A model generated the notes under the pieces. It was not told the DNA's origin and ran no database searches. It saw only the letters and a list, made by a program, of their open reading frames with translations. The translations under genes were made by a program, and so were the position numbers. Positions 55,256-64,000 of a DNA stretch of 64,000 nt are shown in pieces; positions within the stretch are counted from its first letter, which is position 1; the number at the start of each line of letters is the position of its first letter. This stretch comes from Ariolimax columbianus (Eukaryota; Mollusca; Gastropoda; Stylommatophora; Arionidae): assembly GCA_036924085.1 (NCBI GenBank), contig JAVGWX010000007.1:71749948-71813947 (forward strand). The letters are read 5' to 3'.

Positions 55256-55933
55256 ATGGTGCTGTTTGGAAGTTCTGTTGTGCTATATTTTCTTACAATA
55301 ACCATTTTACCACAGGAAGGAGGACAGGATGTATCAATGTAAATTCTTGATATCGCTAAAGTATTTGATGGTATCCAAAATGATACACAGATTTTGCACA
55401 CATTCAAAGTTTCTGCAGAAGCCAAAATTCTTGTCATCGTCAAGGTTTCAAGTAATACTGGACTAGAGCGAATCGTGGGGAGGCTGTTTCGACTTGGACC
55501 TATTAACATTGACAGCCAACCTATTATACGTTATGAAAGCTTCGCACGGAACCTTGGATTGTCTGGTGAACTGACTAAACCCTTTAGCGGAGTCCTGCAG
55601 AGGGAGAGACTCTACTGGTTTGATATAAGCTTAGGATATCACGGGAAAACTACACAGCAGTTTTTAGCTCTCTGGAATATATCAGCTGAATTGAAAATGA
55701 TGGAAAGAGATACAAAGCAAAATAATTCATTGCTGTTTAAGAGTCTCGCGGAAAGACAAATACATTAATTCGTAAATATTATTGACCCATATAATTATGA
55801 CGTATATAAGACGCCGATGAGTTTAGAGAATGGCGTTAACATACATGTACATTCCAAAGAGCTGCAGTTGCTGTACGATTACATCAGCTCTGTCAATAGA
55901 ACCGCATACATGAATACCCTACCTGAAGGTTAA
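55256..55933 (+). pseudogene. Tandem-family protein, alpha subfamily, copy G (broken)
   Basis: Family ATG at 55256 and stop at 55931-55933. Two nonsense changes and otherwise full length: TAA at codon 29 (55340-55342), identical to copy D, and TAA at 55766-55768 (GAA in paralogues). Between them 124 codons are open, from 55394. The region after the second stop resembles beta copies in part (FVNIIDPYNYDVY, ENGVNIHVHSKELQLL), unlike D and F, hinting at recombination. Confidence 0.85.
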
Positions 55934-57544
55934 TCACTTAACTGATCTACTAGTTTTTAAAGCTAGTGTCGCTTCGTCTGATCTAGGCTGGATCTATACA
56001 ATAATTTCCTTTCTGAGGTGTTATATAAAAATGTTAATGACAATTTTCAGCTTAATTTGTTAATCTGTTGATAATATTAATCGGTGTTATTCTATCACGA
56101 GCCAAAGAAGATTCAAAAAATTCACTTGTTTGACAATCATTTTCGGGACTGGTTTGTGAAATCACCGAACGTTGAATCTCACGAACAATTTCGGTTTTAA
56201 ATTTCTTGGAAAACTAACTGGCAGTGAATTGTAAATATTTAGACAATGACGTTGTAGTATTTTTATAATTTAAAAAATTTTGAGACATGAAGTTGTAGTA
56301 TTTCTATAATTATAAATATTTAAGCGCCTGAAACAATTAAGTATGTACTTCTCGTCACTACGACGCTGTGACAACAATATGCTGTGTTTGAAGAGCTGCA
56401 GCAAATATCTAGCCCACGACTTTTAATGCGTCGCTTTATTTGAAAACGCTTTTTTTATCGTTACACGATGTGAGCGTATAGAATGCTGTTCAGCTGTATG
56501 ATTGTAAAAACTAACAGCATCGAATCTCGTTTTTTTACTTTTCGCTAACCAGTGGCGGATCTAAAGTATCTGGCACCTAGGGATGAGTATTCTTTGCACT
56601 TCCATAATTTACATACGGATTCAAAATTTCATGGTAGGATGATTAAAAACACAGTTCCCGATGTTACCCTTTCTTCACTGGCGCTAAGGAAGAACTCCGT
56701 TATTACAACACATTTGATAGAATCTGTAAACGCCTTCTCCATGTACTCTGGTCCTATCACAACAGGTCACTAAAATGTGACTATGTTTGAAGGCCTTCTA
56801 TTCAATTATATTTTCCCAGTATAACAGGCTCCACATTTTCAATAGTAGCATACCTTGAGGCTGTAATTTAATTTCGTACGCATGTGTACATGGGGACATT
56901 TGTTTCAAATAATATATTTCGTTTGTAATTTCAAACTGATGTTTTCTTGTTTGTCTCATACACCACATAACAAAAAAAACTACAAACAAATACAATTGAT
57001 GAATTGATTTCAACAAAGTGATACTGTTGGTTTGTGTAGTTAGTTTTGTAACTGATGGATTTTTTACTAAAGGCTTTGGGAAAGTTCTACAATGGGTGCA
57101 CAGTTAAGAGGTCTTGACAAACCCCACCTATCTGTTCTGTGAATATCTTATCGCTTGTTCAAAATCTTTCATTAGATCTCTGAAGCTTACATCTCCTTAA
57201 TTGTTGAGTGAGCATGTGAAACTATTCTTACATACAGGAAGAATATTATTTTATGGTTACAATGTGAGAACATGTACATACTGAAGAATTAAGCAAAACT
57301 GCTGCTAATGCAATATATAATGCTATGGTAACATATATACATGATTAATAACAATTAAAAGGATAACTCTCAGGATGAAATCAGCAAATTCTAAATAGCA
57401 AAACAGTCACGTTCGTGGAAAGAAGAGGATCAATATTCCTAGTGATGATATTATTGAAGATACACATACAGGTCAAAATGTGAAACCTGGAAGAATTTTT
57501 GTAGTGCACAGATACTACAAAACGGCTAAGGCCACTCTACAAGT
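55934..57544. other. Alpha 3' flank, unit G
   Basis: Non-coding; collinear with units B, D and F, with two 39-bp repeats (about 56235-56325). It holds the empty version (about 57435) of the SINE1 copy 5 insertion site. Confidence 0.6.
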
Positions 57545-58690
57545 ACATCAAAGAGGCGAATAATAGGTTAGTTTTTATTTTAATGATGACATTGAGTATT
57601 TTTTGCTCTTTTTGTGAGCAACTGAAAATGCGGTTAGGTCGCGTGTTGTAGCTTTCCTCAGATCCCGAATTTTATTGAAGAAGGTGGACCGTTGTGCTCC
57701 AGGTGGTTGTGTTATGCTTTGCTTCATGTGCGTGACACTCACTACTACGGAGATCACGTCAATCCTCATCTCCTCTTCAAGCTGCCATGAAAATAGTGTG
57801 TTTCCAGAGAACGCTACATGGAGTACAGATTGTCGTCTTGGTCAGTATATTGTGCCTAACCCTGACGCGACGTCCATATCAATACATTGTCCCTGACCGG
57901 ACTAGCTTCTCGCTTTCACGACTAATAGGGTAGACAACACTATAGGTAACGGTACTGTACACACCGCCTGTCATTGAGGCGATAAAGCTGATGAGTGTGG
58001 TGTTTCCAATGGGGTTTGACAGAGACCGTTAAATACAATACCCTACATTTTTTACGTAAACAAAATTGCTAATTACTCGATTTTCCGTAAATCAGAAGCA
58101 GAAGATTCAGTCTATTTTCCTTTGTTTTTCCCTTATCAAATTGGTTCTGGGGTTGACTAATTTTGCTGCTACTATTATTAGTCTTTATGTGTAAGATGAT
58201 TCCCACAAAATGATGGAAACATATGTTTTTTTGTATGAATGGGGATATGAGGCTCATACTACGTTTATATGATGCACATACTGCGAATTAATTATGCACA
58301 AATTACGTATATGTAACGATTAAGATTCGAGATGATGGCGAGCATTTTCAGGGAGAAATTTGCCACAATTCATGTTATTTTCTACCCCATTATACCACTA
58401 TCAATAGTAAACATTACAGTCGCATTTTGGGTGATGTGCATAACTGTCTGCGAAAAAAAAAACCGCTCTGATTTGATCACAAATGGTGTCCTGCACCTGC
58501 AGGATAACGTTTAACCTCAGACTGCTCACAGCAGAATATGCCATCTGCAGCAGCGTGGCTTCGAGGTATTACCACATCAACCTTGCAACCCAGACATCGC
58601 TCCAAGTGATTTCCTCCAGTTTGGACCCCTAAAAAAACTCCCGTGCGATCAGCATTTCAGCACTGATGACGAAGTGAAACAGTGTTCAGA
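57545..58690 (+). mobile_element. Decayed mariner transposon, unit G
   Basis: Collinear with 37141-38240. Clear transposase pieces: TNGVLHLQDNV.PQTAH (second catalytic region, about 58480-58530), and HQPCNPDIAPSDFLQFGPLK (third Asp, about 58570-58635) followed by STDDEVKQC. The extreme 3' end is missing and replaced by a poly-C run. Confidence 0.7.
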
Positions 58691-58701
58691 GTGTCTACAC
58701 A

Positions 58702-58714
58702 CCCCCCCCCCCCC
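58702..58714. repeat. Poly-C tract (13 C)
   Basis: Thirteen consecutive C at the junction between the mariner relic and the next relic. It is the only long C run in the window. Confidence 0.8.
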
Positions 58715-59697
58715 AATCAATAAGCCCACATTATAACAGCAGCATTAAAGTCTGCACAAATAAAATACCATAAAACTATTACAGGGTTGCAACCAGTATG
58801 CAATATACGAGACAGCAAAATCTTATTCAAAGGACTCAGCGACCACTATTACAATGCTAAAGAGAAGTAACTTTGCAGTCTTTGCAAAAGAAAACAACAA
58901 ATAATGGTACGTTCGAAAACACAAGCATATGACCAATTAAATTGTCCACACTAGGCAAAAAGACTTTTCCCCAAGTTTATGTGCAATATTTCCAATATTA
59001 AAAACAAAAAGGTACAAATAGACTAGCACGGAAACCACATTACCACCAAACACATCAAACATACATTTCAACCAACATCCTGGACCCATGACCGTACGGA
59101 TGGCTCAGCAAAAGATGTCATAGCAAATGGAGAAGGAGACAAAACTAAAAAAAATGAAAACTAGTCAACAGCAATTGCAACTGGAAGACACTGCAATTTC
59201 TTCCATGTCGAATCTACAGACCTAAGGAAGGCAGTCACAACCCTGATCAACTGGACCCAGTGGATAGAAAATATACGTGTTTTTTTTTCACAGATGCCAT
59301 TTTGGTGTTTAAAACCTTCAAGAAACAGAAACAAATTAACTCGACGCTCTTGCACACTAGCTCGAACGCTTGGGCCAGTGCAACAAAAGAAGGTAATTCC
59401 AATGGACACCAGTTTCCAAGGCAACGAAGAAGCAGACATAATTGTCAAAGAGTTAGAGTTACTGCAACAATGTGACACAGCGACAACATAAGGCCAAACA
59501 AATGCAATTATCAAAGCCAAGTACATATTAAAATGAAAAGTAGACAATGATGACCATATTGAAAATGTCGCCTACCACAAACTTCTCAAGCTACGGACAA
59601 AACACAACAGACTGAGAAGTCATCTTTATTATCAATTCAAGATTCGCTTTACGGACCTTTGCCCCTTTTGCAGAGCATCTGGAACAGTGGATGACGA
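58715..59697 (+). mobile_element. Old RNase H-type retrotransposon relic, unit G (best readable copy)
   Basis: TSWTHDRTDGSAKDVIANGE at about 59070 (first RNase H motif), MDTSFQGNEEADIIVKELEL at about 59402-59461 (last motif, Asp kept), KLLKLRTKHNRLRSHLYYQF at about 59580 and a degraded cysteine motif CPFCRASGTVDDELQC near 59660. Many stops. It is distinct from the young I-like copies and shared, in poorer state, with units B and D. Confidence 0.65.
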
Positions 59698-61130
59698 ATT
59701 GCAGTGCTTCTCATCATACACTAGCAAAAAGAGTAGCATGTGGCAACTAGCAATGTCCTTCCATGAAAGACTGTACAGATGTGCACAACGCCTTTGTTAG
59801 AATCAAGTGGAAGTCTGAGGAGGAAAGAAGAACCGCTATACGAAGCCCAATATGTCTAGTGCCCACAGGCGACCATTGCGTCTAGTTCCCGATAGCGATC
59901 GCTGTATGTAACCCATGTAGGCTTCAATCATATCTAGTCTCAGTAAGTTTCAATTGCATCTAATTACTGCAGGCGACCATTACTCCAGTTCCCCTAGATG
60001 ATCACTGTATCTAGTTGACATATTCATATCACTGCTATATCATCTCTGGTGACACTCCATGTTAGACCTACAATTGATCTCAATATTTTACCTGATAACA
60101 AATACTCATAACACAACGCGGAAGATGTATAACTCAGATAAAGAAGGCGACTGTACAAGCCTAACAACATTTTCCAGAAAAAAAACATGCAAATTAATAA
60201 AACATTTACTGGTAATTGATGTAGAATATATCAATCTCACAAAGAACCTATATTATCTAATGAATGTAAATCTTCTAGATGGAATAGACATACACAACCA
60301 AATCACCTACAACAACATAAAACTGGTGCCTGAAGACTTTATCCATGTCAGGCGGCCTAAGACATCTAACACATAAATGCTACACAAAAATGTTGTTTAT
60401 TAATCAATTATATTATAATAAAAATGGAACGGGCACAGTTCCGTTAAACAACACATTTTTAAAGGAACAGTCTACGAATATAACAACAATGAATCTGCAA
60501 ATTGTCGATGGAAAAGTAATTACAAAAAGTTAAATACAAAGAACATGTTATAACGTGATAATACCTTGATGAACACTGGAGCATCGGAAGCAGTACAGTT
60601 CTCAAACGTTCGTCAGTTAGTAGCCACGTTCATCTACGACTGACTACAGAGCGATAAGACATTGGAGTGGTAAACAAACTAATCTTTTATTATTTTCTTT
60701 CTCCTAACGGCGTAGACGTTTTTCTTCTCCGCGTTTTAAGAGCTTCTTTTTACCAAGCGTGAAATGGCTCTTCAGGGTACATCTCCACTTGGTTCGCCTT
60801 CCCAGGATGTCAAACTCAAGCTCAGGGTCAGTGTCTTCATATCACGCTTACATGCATCTTTGAAGCTCAATTATTGACGGCAGACTGTTCTTCTGTTGCC
60901 ATCCGTAAACCCTCCATAGACGATATGTTTACGAATGCGACCATCTATCATGCGACGAACATAACCAAGCTACCACAGTCTTCACTGTCTAAGAAGAGAC
61001 CAGTGTCGGAGTGCAGCTCTGCATTGGTCACTCTGTTCTTTCATGTAATTCCAAGAACAGGATGCCCAAGTATTGCTACCGTACAGGAGCATGCTGCCGA
61101 CATGCCTTGGTTTTAATTGTGAGGTTCTGG
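59698..61130. repeat. Duplicated block of unknown nature, unit H
   Basis: Homologous to 12396-13450 and 25215-26945. It is more diverged and carries extra sequence (about 60450-60840) that the other units lack. Confidence 0.55.
60059..60376 (+). pseudogene. Unrecognised 105-codon open frame (possible coding relic)
   Basis: Open frame of 105 codons with MYNSDKEGDCTSLTTF, KLIKHLLVIDVEYINLTKNL and YNNIKLVPEDFIHVRRP. Units B (about 12820-13070) and D (about 25640-25880) contain the same stretch with a deletion and frame breaks. I do not recognise it. It could be a fragment of a transposon or of a captured host exon; lack of context and of conservation in the paralogues argue against a working gene. 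Confidence 0.3.
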
Positions 61131-61479
61131 TTTTTCCAAGCACAAGATGACAGTGACAACAGGGCATTCAGAATAACAAAAAAAAATTAATTTTCATACC
61201 ACTTCGAGGAATGCATTAATTTGCTCCTGCCGCCACTATTTCCTGTCACAATGCATTAAACACTGGTTTACGTACTTGTTGCTGTTGACATTTAACTAGG
61301 GCTGCTTGTTTCTTCATTATGTGTTATTCCAATTTGTGTATGACTTGTCAAAACTAAAAAAAAAAAAAAAAAAGAAAAGATTTCCACATTAGCCAACTGG
61401 GAAGAACTGCATTCTGCCGTCTTTCTTTGTCGTCATTTGACCAGTTACATGAAAGAATACAGTATGGGAGAGATTTGAA
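61131..61479. other. Non-coding upstream region of beta copy H
   Basis: Collinear with 13900-14163 and 27200-27490; contains a run of A at about 61357. No gene supported. Confidence 0.45.
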
Positions 61480-61812
61480 GGAGTGGTAAACACAGAGTCC
61501 ACAGAGTCGTGTATTGCTGAGCAGTGACTCATCACCGAGTCGTGGATTGCTGAGCGGTGCATCTACATAAAGTCGTAGATTGCTGAGATGTGGTTCTATA
61601 TATAGTCGGGGAGAGCTCAGCTGTGGATCTACATAAAGTCGTGAATTGCTGAGCGGCGACTCTACGTCGAGTCGTGGATTACTGAGCGGTGGATCTACAT
61701 TTTGTAGCGAAGAGTTGAGCTTGTGGATCTACATAGAGACGCAGAGAGCTGAGTGGTGGATCTACATGGAGACGTGAATTTCTGCTGGGTAAATCTACAT
61801 AGAGTCGGCAAT
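61480..61812. repeat. 33-bp minisatellite upstream of beta copy H (degenerate)
   Basis: About ten degenerate units (GTGGATCTACATAGAGACGC, GTCGTGGATTGCTGAGCGG). More diverged among themselves than the arrays at 14164 and 27491, and not open over its length, which supports the view that the open frames in the other arrays are incidental. Confidence 0.75.
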
Positions 61813-61824
61813 TCCATGGAAGAC

Positions 61825-62234
61825 GTCACAGGCGGTTGAGACTATTTTAGTCCAGTGTATCAGTAACGAAAGAGAGGACATGTGTCTACAACCTTAAAAT
61901 TGTGACAGGACAGAAAAGTCAAAAGAAGCCCAGGTATTCTTATTGTCAAGATTAACCATATGTTAACCAACCAAACTTGATGGTCGCTCCGTCTTAACAA
62001 TTTAATTCAGGGCAAAACCAGTTAAGATTATTTTAGTCCCGTGTATCAGTAACGACAAAGAGGACGGTATATCTACAACACAACACATTGTGACAGGACA
62101 GAAAACTTATACACACAAAAACAATCCCAGGTCTTCTTATTGTCAAGATAAACCATATTTTTACTAAACAAACTTGATCGTCGCCTCCCTTTTAACAATG
62201 TAATTGGGAGCAGTGACACCTCAATTTTCTGGTG
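61825..62234. repeat. Tandem duplication in the copy H upstream region
   Basis: The stretch TTTTAGTCC.GTGTATCAGT to TTTAATT (about 61830-62010) is followed by a second version (62013-62234). The second version is identical base for base to 27840-28061 upstream of copy E; the first is clearly diverged from both. Confidence 0.85.
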
Positions 62235-62330
62235 ATAATACATGTCCTCATAGGTACATAAATATTCTACAAATCAATAATGTCTGTCGACAAAACAACC
62301 AAAATTAATTGAACTGCAAACGTTATAAAA
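62215..62330 (+). promoter_or_regulatory. Conserved upstream block and TATA box of gene copy H
   Basis: Family block with TTATAAAA at 62323-62330 and TCAGTG at 62346. The middle part (ATAATACATGTCCTCATAGG) differs from E, while the beginning is inside the identical tract. Confidence 0.65.
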
Positions 62331-62465
62331 GGGGGGAGTATATGGTCAGTGTTGAGATCTACTCAAAGACGGAGGCTGATGTAAAGTAGAAACTAGTGCT
62401 CTTTTCTGTAAAGAAAATATTTAACCTATTCTTGTTCAATTATCGTAACCTAACTCTTTACATAA

Positions 62466-63149
62466 ATGGTGCTCATTGCAAGTTCTGTCATGGTATATCT
62501 ACTTTCAATAACCATTAAACCACAGAAAGGAGGGCAGGATGTATCCAAGTTCATTTATAAAATCGCCAGGGTGCTTGACGATTTTTCCAATGATACAAAT
62601 ATTGTGCATACGTTCAAAGTTGCAGCAGAAGCAAGAGTTCTTGTCATCGTCAAGGTGTCACATGTCACTGGACTAGAACGAGTTGTGGGAAGACTGTGGC
62701 GCCTTGGAGCTGTTAACATTGATTGTCAGCCAATTATAAATTATGACCGGATTTTTAAAAATCTCGGGGTCTCCGATCAGCTGACCAAACAATTTAGCAA
62801 AGTCCTGAGGAAAGAGAAACTCTACTGGCTTGAGGTGGACTTGGAATATTCAGGTAAAAATACTAAACAGTTTTTGGATATCTGGAAAAGAGCACCATCG
62901 TCTAACGTGACAGCAGAAGATCAGAAACTGTATAATTTTTTGGTGTATAAGAATTTTGCGGAAAGAAAAATACAGTGTTTCATAAATATCTATGATCCAT
63001 TCTTTGCTGAGATTGTCATATTTAAGAATACACTGTGTGCAGAGAATGGCGCTAACCTGCACATACATTCCAAGGGGCTGCAGTTTCTGGACGATTACGT
63101 CAGTTCTCTCAATGTGATCGCAGAGAATAATGAACTAGCTGGGACATAA
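62466..63149 (+). CDS. Tandem-family protein, beta subfamily, copy H (intact, 227 aa)
   Basis: 227 codons without interruption. The ATG at 62466 is the only reasonable start because a TAA lies directly before it in frame (62463-62465). The protein differs from copy E at scattered positions only and keeps both repeat halves: strand 9-18, helix 24-40, hairpin 47-64, helix 67-79, strand 83-92; then strand 118-128, helix 131-145, hairpin 155-174, helix 177-193, strand 196-205. The similarity between the two fourth strands (VNIDCQPIINYDRIF and ANLHIHSKGLQFLDDYV) supports internal duplication. No transmembrane helix or cysteine pattern is evident; the hydrophobic N-terminus is read as the first strand. 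The TTTACAG before the ATG in E is TTTACAT here. Function unknown. Confidence 0.78.
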   Translation: MVLIASSVMVYLLSITIKPQKGGQDVSKFIYKIARVLDDFSNDTNIVHTFKVAAEARVLVIVKVSHVTGLERVVGRLWRLGAVNIDCQPIINYDRIFKNLGVSDQLTKQFSKVLRKEKLYWLEVDLEYSGKNTKQFLDIWKRAPSSNVTAEDQKLYNFLVYKNFAERKIQCFINIYDPFFAEIVIFKNTLCAENGANLHIHSKGLQFLDDYVSSLNVIAENNELAGT

Positions 63150-63780
63150 TCGAGTAACTGACTTACTGGTTGTGAAAGCCTGTGTCACATCGTATGATAT
63201 ATCCATGATTTCTAATATGAGTTCCTTTCCGATAAGTACTTTACATTATTTACTGACAATTTTCTAAGTAATTTGTTAGTAGTTGACAAGATACGTGTCG
63301 TTCGTGGTATTCTATCATAAATAAACAATTAAGGTGTGTTCCAAGAATATACATGTCTAGCTATTGTTTTCCGGACTTGATTGTGATTTCAGTGAATCCA
63401 ATGAACAATTTAATTTATCCATTTCTCAGAGCAAAACAAAACGTGAGTTACAAAAATGTATTTAATGAAACTGTGGATTAAAAAAATTAATAAAATTGAG
63501 CACAAATTTAAATTATTTTTTATGTATTTCTTGTCACTACGACACTGTAGCAACACATATTTTTGTATTTAGAAAGCTGTAGAAAACACCAATGATCATT
63601 TCCCGATATGAGTAGATGGGACGTCTTTACGCTAGAAGTATAATAAGACAGCTATTGAATCTAATTTTGACAGCTGTCATTAATTATCAGTTGCCAGTGA
63701 TGAATCTAAGTGTATACCAAACTTAGAACGGAGTATTGTTTGGCACCTCCTGCCATTTTCATTCGTATAAACATTTAAGC
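63150..63780. other. Beta 3' flank, unit H
   Basis: Non-coding; collinear with the flanks of C and E with small indels near 63490. No gene supported. Confidence 0.6.
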
Positions 63781-64000
63781 GTCAGAATGGCGTGGTCTAG
63801 TTACACGGCTCACAACTCGAAGGTGCTGGTTTCGCTCCCCATCTCAGCACCGACCGTTACCCCGGTGAAGCAAACTCTTAGAAAATGCAGGAGGAAGCAA
63901 ATCCTAATATAAAATGAATGCCGATATCGGATGCACTGGGCCAACAGGAACAAAATAGAAACATAGTATAACGCACATAGCCTTGGAGAATATAGAAAAA
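63781..64000 (+). mobile_element. SINE1, copy 7 (cut by window end)
   Basis: Shared beta-unit insertion, flanked on the left by ATAAACATTTAAGC. Head B-box region GGTGCTGGTTTCGCTCCCC; the body runs to the last base of the window. Confidence 0.8.

Overview
This looks like a piece of an invertebrate animal nuclear genome. It is AT-rich, has long non-coding stretches, TATA-type promoters, three tRNA-derived SINE families, decayed mariner copies and many 5'-truncated non-LTR retrotransposons. The RTE-like and RNase H-bearing I/Ingi-like proteins and the SINE tails remind me of molluscs (gastropod-like), but that taxonomic guess is weak. I see no prokaryotic operon, rRNA, true tRNA, CRISPR array or integrated virus.

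The only host genes I can support are one tandem family, all on the + strand and all without introns in the coding part. It has eight loci. Three are intact: A at 612-1292 (226 aa), E at 28294-28977 (227 aa) and H at 62466-63149 (227 aa). Four are pseudogenes: C at 14943-15627, D at 21697-22378, F at 34310-34984 and G at 55256-55933. One, B near 9712-9890, keeps only the promoter and the last codons. Two subfamilies alternate: alpha (A, B, D, F, G) and beta (C, E, H). I do not recognise the family by name. The predicted protein is a tandem repeat of two beta-alpha-beta-beta-alpha-beta units, which reads like a duplicated ferredoxin-like (dimeric alpha/beta barrel, muconolactone-isomerase-like) domain. 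Function is unknown.

The window is built from repeated alpha+beta segments of about 12-13 kb. In order, a segment holds: alpha gene; alpha 3' flank with AT-rich 39-bp repeats; an old RNase H-type retrotransposon relic; a conserved block of unknown nature; a 33-bp minisatellite; beta gene; a SINE1 copy at a fixed position; a second 33-bp minisatellite; a (ATTG)-tailed non-LTR fragment; and either an RTE copy or a SINE2 plus CTCACAACA array before the next alpha gene. Shared and private insertions order the duplications: F and G share a mariner relic that B and D lack, and D and G share SINE2. The beta gene expected after F is gone; a 25-bp satellite of about 1.55 kb lies where it should be.

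Later events include nested retrotransposon insertions with clear target-site duplications, expansion of 25-, 33-, 35-, 38- and 14/17-bp arrays, and perfectly identical tracts between paralogous segments (222 bp between E and H, 249 bp between D and F), which suggest gene conversion or unequal exchange. The cluster reads as birth-and-death evolution of a lineage-specific gene family inside a repeat-dense region.
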